From Bradyrhizobium septentrionale (GTDB lineage: Bacteria; Pseudomonadota; Alphaproteobacteria; Rhizobiales; Xanthobacteraceae): 64,000 bases of DNA. Under the pieces are notes generated by a model, which did not search any database, was not told where the DNA came from, and saw only the letters and a program-made list of their open reading frames with translations. A program made the translations under genes and the position numbers. Each line of letters starts with the position of its first letter. Position 1 is the first letter of the stretch. This document shows positions 60,853 through 64,000 of the stretch, in pieces. The DNA lies in assembly GCF_011516645.4 (NCBI RefSeq), contig NZ_CP088285.1, forward strand, positions 1,364,001 to 1,428,000, given 5' to 3'.

Positions 60853-60870
60853 CTGTCAGGCGACTGTAAC
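60853..60870 (+). promoter_or_regulatory. Probable Pho box (PhoB site)
   Basis: CTGTCAGGCGACTGTAAC contains two CTGT(C/A)A-type half sites (60853 and 60864) whose starts are exactly 11 bases apart, the spacing of PhoB boxes. It is 52 bases before the ATG of an esterase-like phytase-family gene, placing a promoter suitably for phosphate-starvation induction. Confidence 0.65.
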
Positions 60871-60921
60871 AGACGCCTCCGAGAACACCGCATCGTTTGT
60901 TTATCCCGTGGGAGACCAATC

Positions 60922-62274
60922 ATGCGCCTGTCACTGCTTTGCTCCGTCGCCTCGATCCTGCTTGTCACATCGGCGTTCGCGCAGAGCGAGGGCGAATTCC
61001 CGGCGACGCTGGCGGGACACGCGGTGATGCCGGCGGAGAGCTTCATCGACGCGCCCGCGGATGCGCCTGATGATCTCAAGACCTCGGGCAAGTACACCAC
61101 CGGCAAGCGCGTCGATGCCATCGGCACCGTGATGGGCAAGTCCTATGAGCGGCCGACCGGCGTGGCGCTGCCGTTCAAGGGCCAGCCGCTGCAGGGCCAT
61201 TCCGGCATCAAGGTGATGGCGGACGGCTCGTTCTGGGTGATCACCGACAATGGCATGGGCTCGCGCTACAACTCGGCGGACTCGATGCTGTACCTGAACC
61301 GGCACAAGATCGACTGGGCCAGCGGTAAGATCGAGCGCCAGGAGACCGTGTTCCTGCACGATCCCGACAAGAAGGTGCCGTTCCGCATCGTGCATGAGGA
61401 CACCGCCAAGCGTTACCTGACCGGCGCCGACTTCGATACCGAAGGCTTCCAGATCATCAACGACATTTTCTGGATCGGCGACGAATTCGGGCCCTACATC
61501 CTCAAGGCCGACAAGACCGGCAAGATCCTCGCCGTGTTCGAGACGCTCGCCGACGGCAAGCCGGTGCGCTCGCCTGACCATTGGGCGGTGCAGTCGCCGG
61601 GCGCTCCGGGTGCGAGCTACACCAACGTCAACCTGCGCCGCTCCAAGGGCTATGAGGGCTTTGCCTCGTCCAAGGACGGCAAGTTCCTCTATGGCCTGCT
61701 CGAGGGGCCGCTGTGGGATGCCGAGAAGAAGGACTGGGAGAAGGTCGACGGCAAGGAAGCCTCGCGCATCCTTGAATTCGACGTCGCCGCGGAAAAGTTC
61801 ACCGGACGCTACTGGCAATATGTGTTCGAGCAGAACGGCAATGCGATCGGCGACTTCAACATGATCGACCCGACCCAGGGTCTCGTGATCGAGCGCGACA
61901 ATGGCGAAGGCACCGCCGACAAGGCCTGCCCGCAAGGCGCCCGCGGCGAGAACTGCTTCCCGGATATCGCCAAGTTCAAGCGCGTCTACAAGATCGAGCT
62001 CTCCGACACCAATGTCGGCAAGCCGGTGCGCAAGATCGCCTATATCGACCTGCTGAAGATCCGCGATCCGAACAAGAAGGCGAAGAAGCCGCTCAACGAC
62101 GGCGTCTACACCTTCCCGTTCTTCACCATCGAGAATGTCGACCGGGTCGACGAGACCCACATCATCGTCGGTAACGACAACAATCTGCCGTTCTCCTCGA
62201 GCCGCGCCCCGAACAAGGCGGATGACGATGAGTTCGTGCTGCTCGAAGTCGGCGACTTCCTGAAGGCGAAGTGA
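60922..62274 (+). CDS. Exported esterase-like-activity-of-phytase family protein
   Basis: The 450-residue protein has a signal peptide (MRLSLLCSVASILLVTSAFA, cleavage near residue 20). The mature region fits the phytase-like PF13449 fold, a beta-propeller: GHSGIKVMADGSFWVITDNG, TGADFDTEGFQIINDIFWIG, DEFGPYILKADKTGKILAVF, EGFASSKDGKFLYGLLEGPL and ERDNGEGTADKACPQGARGE. Such proteins hydrolyse phosphoesters or other esters outside the cytoplasm. ATG 60922 follows GGAGA. The Pho box upstream supports a phosphate-scavenging role; this is inference. Confidence 0.87.
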   Translation: MRLSLLCSVASILLVTSAFAQSEGEFPATLAGHAVMPAESFIDAPADAPDDLKTSGKYTTGKRVDAIGTVMGKSYERPTGVALPFKGQPLQGHSGIKVMADGSFWVITDNGMGSRYNSADSMLYLNRHKIDWASGKIERQETVFLHDPDKKVPFRIVHEDTAKRYLTGADFDTEGFQIINDIFWIGDEFGPYILKADKTGKILAVFETLADGKPVRSPDHWAVQSPGAPGASYTNVNLRRSKGYEGFASSKDGKFLYGLLEGPLWDAEKKDWEKVDGKEASRILEFDVAAEKFTGRYWQYVFEQNGNAIGDFNMIDPTQGLVIERDNGEGTADKACPQGARGENCFPDIAKFKRVYKIELSDTNVGKPVRKIAYIDLLKIRDPNKKAKKPLNDGVYTFPFFTIENVDRVDETHIIVGNDNNLPFSSSRAPNKADDDEFVLLEVGDFLKAK

Positions 62275-62302
62275 GGCGGTCGCTCCCGCCCGCACACACC
62301 GC

Positions 62303-62406
62303 TGTCATCGCCCGGCTCGACCGGGCGATCCAGTATTCCAGAGGCGTTTGAGATCAACGGATAAGCCGCGGCGTACTGGATGCCCCGCTCAAGGCGGGGC
62401 ATGACA
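62303..62406. repeat. Two-hairpin intergenic repeat (family A, copy 3)
   Basis: TGTCATCGCCCGGCTCGACC and GGGCGATCCAGTATTCCAGA open it; GGCGTACTGGATGCCCCGC, with hairpin GCCCCGCTCAAGGCGGGGC and ATGACAGCG, closes it. The orientation resembles 39517-39618. Confidence 0.75.
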
Positions 62407-62452
62407 GCGAATATGCGGATGGCGTGATGCTCATCCCAGCGCGACAACCAGT

Positions 62453-62625
62453 CCGTCATCCCCGCGCAAAGGCTTCGGCTTTGTCGCTGGAGCTACGAGC
62501 CTTGCGGCGCAATTGCGCCGCTGGGCGAGCCTCGAAGGATGCATCGCCCCGCCGCGGCCGCATGGAGAGAGCTGGGCCGTCGCCCTTCGAGGCTCGCCGA
62601 AGGGGCGAGCACCTCAGGGTGACGG
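62453..62625. repeat. GTCATCC...CTCAGGGTGACGG extragenic palindrome (family B, copy 5)
   Basis: It opens CCGTCATCCCCGCGCAAAGG then a CTTCGGCTTTGTCGCTGGAG hairpin region and CCTCGAAGGATGCA, and closes GCCCTTCGAGGCTCGCC then CACCTCAGGGTGACGG. An internal GGCGCAATTGCGCC palindrome is present. The 402-base gap between genes here is filled by families A and B. Confidence 0.8.
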
Positions 62626-62676
62626 TGATAGATCCGCGCGCAGCCCCATCCACGTCACGGCAGTGCGCTCTCAGCA

Positions 62677-64000
62677 TCACCCCGCCGGCACCATCACGAC
62701 ACCCTTGTCCTTCGGCCAGCGCATCCGCCAGGCGAAGTTGACGTCCTTGACGTCACCCGGCTTGGCCTCGAACGCCCATTCCAGCACGCCGCGCTTGTCA
62801 CGCAGATTGGTGGTGGTCGCCGGCGTCGACGACGGCAGCATCTCGACCACGATGTCGTCGTTCTCGCTGACCGGGAGCTGATCCTGGATCGCGACCTTGA
62901 TCGGGAAGTCGTGGCCGTTGCGCACCGTGGTCTTGAACGCGCGCTCGTCGGTCTTCGACGTCGTCACGATCAGGCCAGCGGAGCCTTCATTGCGCTTCAC
63001 CACCGTGCGCTCGATCTTGACCTTGTCGTCGGCGCCGAAGCCGAGCCGCACGGTCTCGTCCTTGGCGGCCGTCGCCATACGGCTGCGGCCGACAAAGATG
63101 CCGTCGCGGTAGATCGCGACCTGTCCGGGCAGCAGCGGCGCATCGTCGGCCTGCACGAAGCTCGCTTCCAGGAACGCGGTCGGATCGATCACCGGAACGG
63201 CCCGCACCGCGAGATCGGGGGTGATCGTCGCCGTGGAGATGCGCAGGCTCTTGGCGCCCTCATTGGCCACGACGCTGACGCGGCCGGGAATCTTGAACGT
63301 GGCCTGGAAGGCGCCGATCTCTGGGGTCGCCTCCAGTTCCCCAAAGGTTGTCCCCCCACCAAAGCGGAATTCCTTGAGCGCGTCCGCGGCCGGAGCGGGT
63401 GCCATGGCCGCTGCGCGCTGTTGCACGCCGTCCTCCCTGCTTCGCGATGCCAGCGGCCGCGGCGGCTGCGGATATTGCACGATCAGCGAATTGAGGTCGG
63501 GCGCATTGCCGCCGCGAGCGACGCGCACGGTGGAGACGACGAGCGCCACGTTCGACCAGTCCTCGCCAGTCGACTGGGTGATCTCGGCGCGGCGCACCAG
63601 CTCGATCGCGGGCTTGCGGTCCTTGGCGCCGGTGTCGAGACGGGCGTCGTAAAGCGGCGTCCAGCGCGCGTTGCGCACCGCATAGGTCACCCGCAGCGTC
63701 GCGCGGGTCGCGGCGGCGGAGGCAAGCTCGATCCGCACCTCGAGCTTGCTCGGCGGCTTGGCGGCGCGATCGGCTTCAAGCCGGGCGATCTCGCGGTCGA
63801 TATCGCGCTGCTTGCGCGTGGCGTCGCGGATCGCGGTGTCGGCCGTTGCGACTTCATCCCCGACCGCCGAGAACGCGGTGCGCCACTCGCTCACCGGGCG
63901 CGCCTCGCCCTTCTCGCCGATGCCGACCGGTGCGGCCTCGGCGAAGCGCTCGGCGAATTTGCGCCGTGCCTCGGCGGCGGTGATGATGCCCTGCAGATCC
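62677..64000 (-). CDS. DUF4139 (MuiA-like) protein, truncated by the window edge
   Basis: The minus-strand frame stops at 62677 and remains open to base 64000, so its N-terminus lies outside. Visible parts are a coiled coil (DATRKQRDIDREIARLEADR), a beta-rich domain VRIELASAAATRATLRVTYA, VRNARWTPLYDARLD, the DUF4139 signature TQSTGEDWSNVALVVSTVR, and a C-terminal LRDKRGVLEWAFEAKPGDVK with FAWRMRWPKDKGVVMVPAG. This is the family once called mucoidy inhibitor A; its biochemical role is not established. Confidence 0.88.
   Translation of the reverse strand, partial: DLQGIITAAEARRKFAERFAEAAPVGIGEKGEARPVSEWRTAFSAVGDEVATADTAIRDATRKQRDIDREIARLEADRAAKPPSKLEVRIELASAAATRATLRVTYAVRNARWTPLYDARLDTGAKDRKPAIELVRRAEITQSTGEDWSNVALVVSTVRVARGGNAPDLNSLIVQYPQPPRPLASRSREDGVQQRAAAMAPAPAADALKEFRFGGGTTFGELEATPEIGAFQATFKIPGRVSVVANEGAKSLRISTATITPDLAVRAVPVIDPTAFLEASFVQADDAPLLPGQVAIYRDGIFVGRSRMATAAKDETVRLGFGADDKVKIERTVVKRNEGSAGLIVTTSKTDERAFKTTVRNGHDFPIKVAIQDQLPVSENDDIVVEMLPSSTPATTTNLRDKRGVLEWAFEAKPGDVKDVNFAWRMRWPKDKGVVMVPAG

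Overview
The window looks like chromosomal DNA of a Bradyrhizobium-type alphaproteobacterium (order Hyphomicrobiales). The basis is high G+C, a Caulobacter-style flagellar set with SciP and FlbD, a rhizobial haem-uptake cluster, many lineage-typical intergenic inverted repeats, and protein sequences I associate with that genus. The species cannot be fixed from the sequence alone. No rRNA, tRNA, CRISPR array, transposase or integrase was seen.

Layout. (1) 1-870: tail of a probable FliK plus the hook-cap gene flgD. (2) 871-4650: a gene-poor accessory stretch with a long structured repeat, several tiny genes and a low-G+C orphan gene resembling the type VI amidase effector Tae4, convergent with an AraC regulator. 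(3) 4770-7000: an OpgC-like membrane acyltransferase and an exported alpha/beta hydrolase. (4) 7520-13119: sciP, then the operon fliF-fliG-fliH-fliN-flbD (MS ring, switch and sigma-54 activator). (5) 13893-20680, minus strand: a sulfonate uptake and desulfonation operon with two binding proteins, SsuD, SsuC, SsuB and a flavin reductase, plus a separately terminated second flavin-dependent monooxygenase. (6) 20900-31000: housekeeping genes, including a RecD-like helicase, a periplasmic MsrA with an MsrB, purA, ybaK and several small conserved proteins. One small exported protein gene here carries a clear single-base frameshift.

(7) 31044-34134: a quorum-sensing locus. A LuxI-type synthase overlaps a cytochrome P450 gene, which overlaps a gene for an 86-residue unknown protein; a LuxR receptor is divergent, and a 19-bp palindrome lies just before the receptor start. 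(8) 34533-45109: regulators (XRE-like, TetR, LysR), two closely related EamA exporters, an orphan MCE protein, an LldD-type flavoenzyme, an HD-domain protein and an orphan TctC-type binding protein. (9) 45364-51880: a chemoreceptor, then a 2-hydroxyacid dehydrogenase with an altered nucleotide motif and a carbohydrate-type ABC importer (binding protein and two permeases) with no ATPase gene. (10) 52057-60809: a complete haem-acquisition system. On the minus strand are hmuR, a haem mono-oxygenase-like gene, hutX, exbB, exbD and tonB; on the plus strand hemP-hmuT-hmuU-hmuV. (11) 60922-64000: an exported esterase-like phytase-family protein preceded by a good Pho box, and a DUF4139 protein running off the right edge.

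How parts work together. The haem block is self-contained: outer-membrane receptor, TonB-ExbB-ExbD energisation, periplasmic binding protein, inner-membrane ABC importer, cytosolic carrier and haem-degrading enzyme. The sulfonate block couples import to FMNH2-dependent C-S cleavage. The flagellar block couples assembly to its FlbD regulator and lies beside the CtrA antagonist SciP. Candidates for undescribed biology are the P450-LuxI-LuxR module, the orphan Tae4-like gene, and the long structured repeat at 1278-1735, which has a remnant at 43.9 kb.
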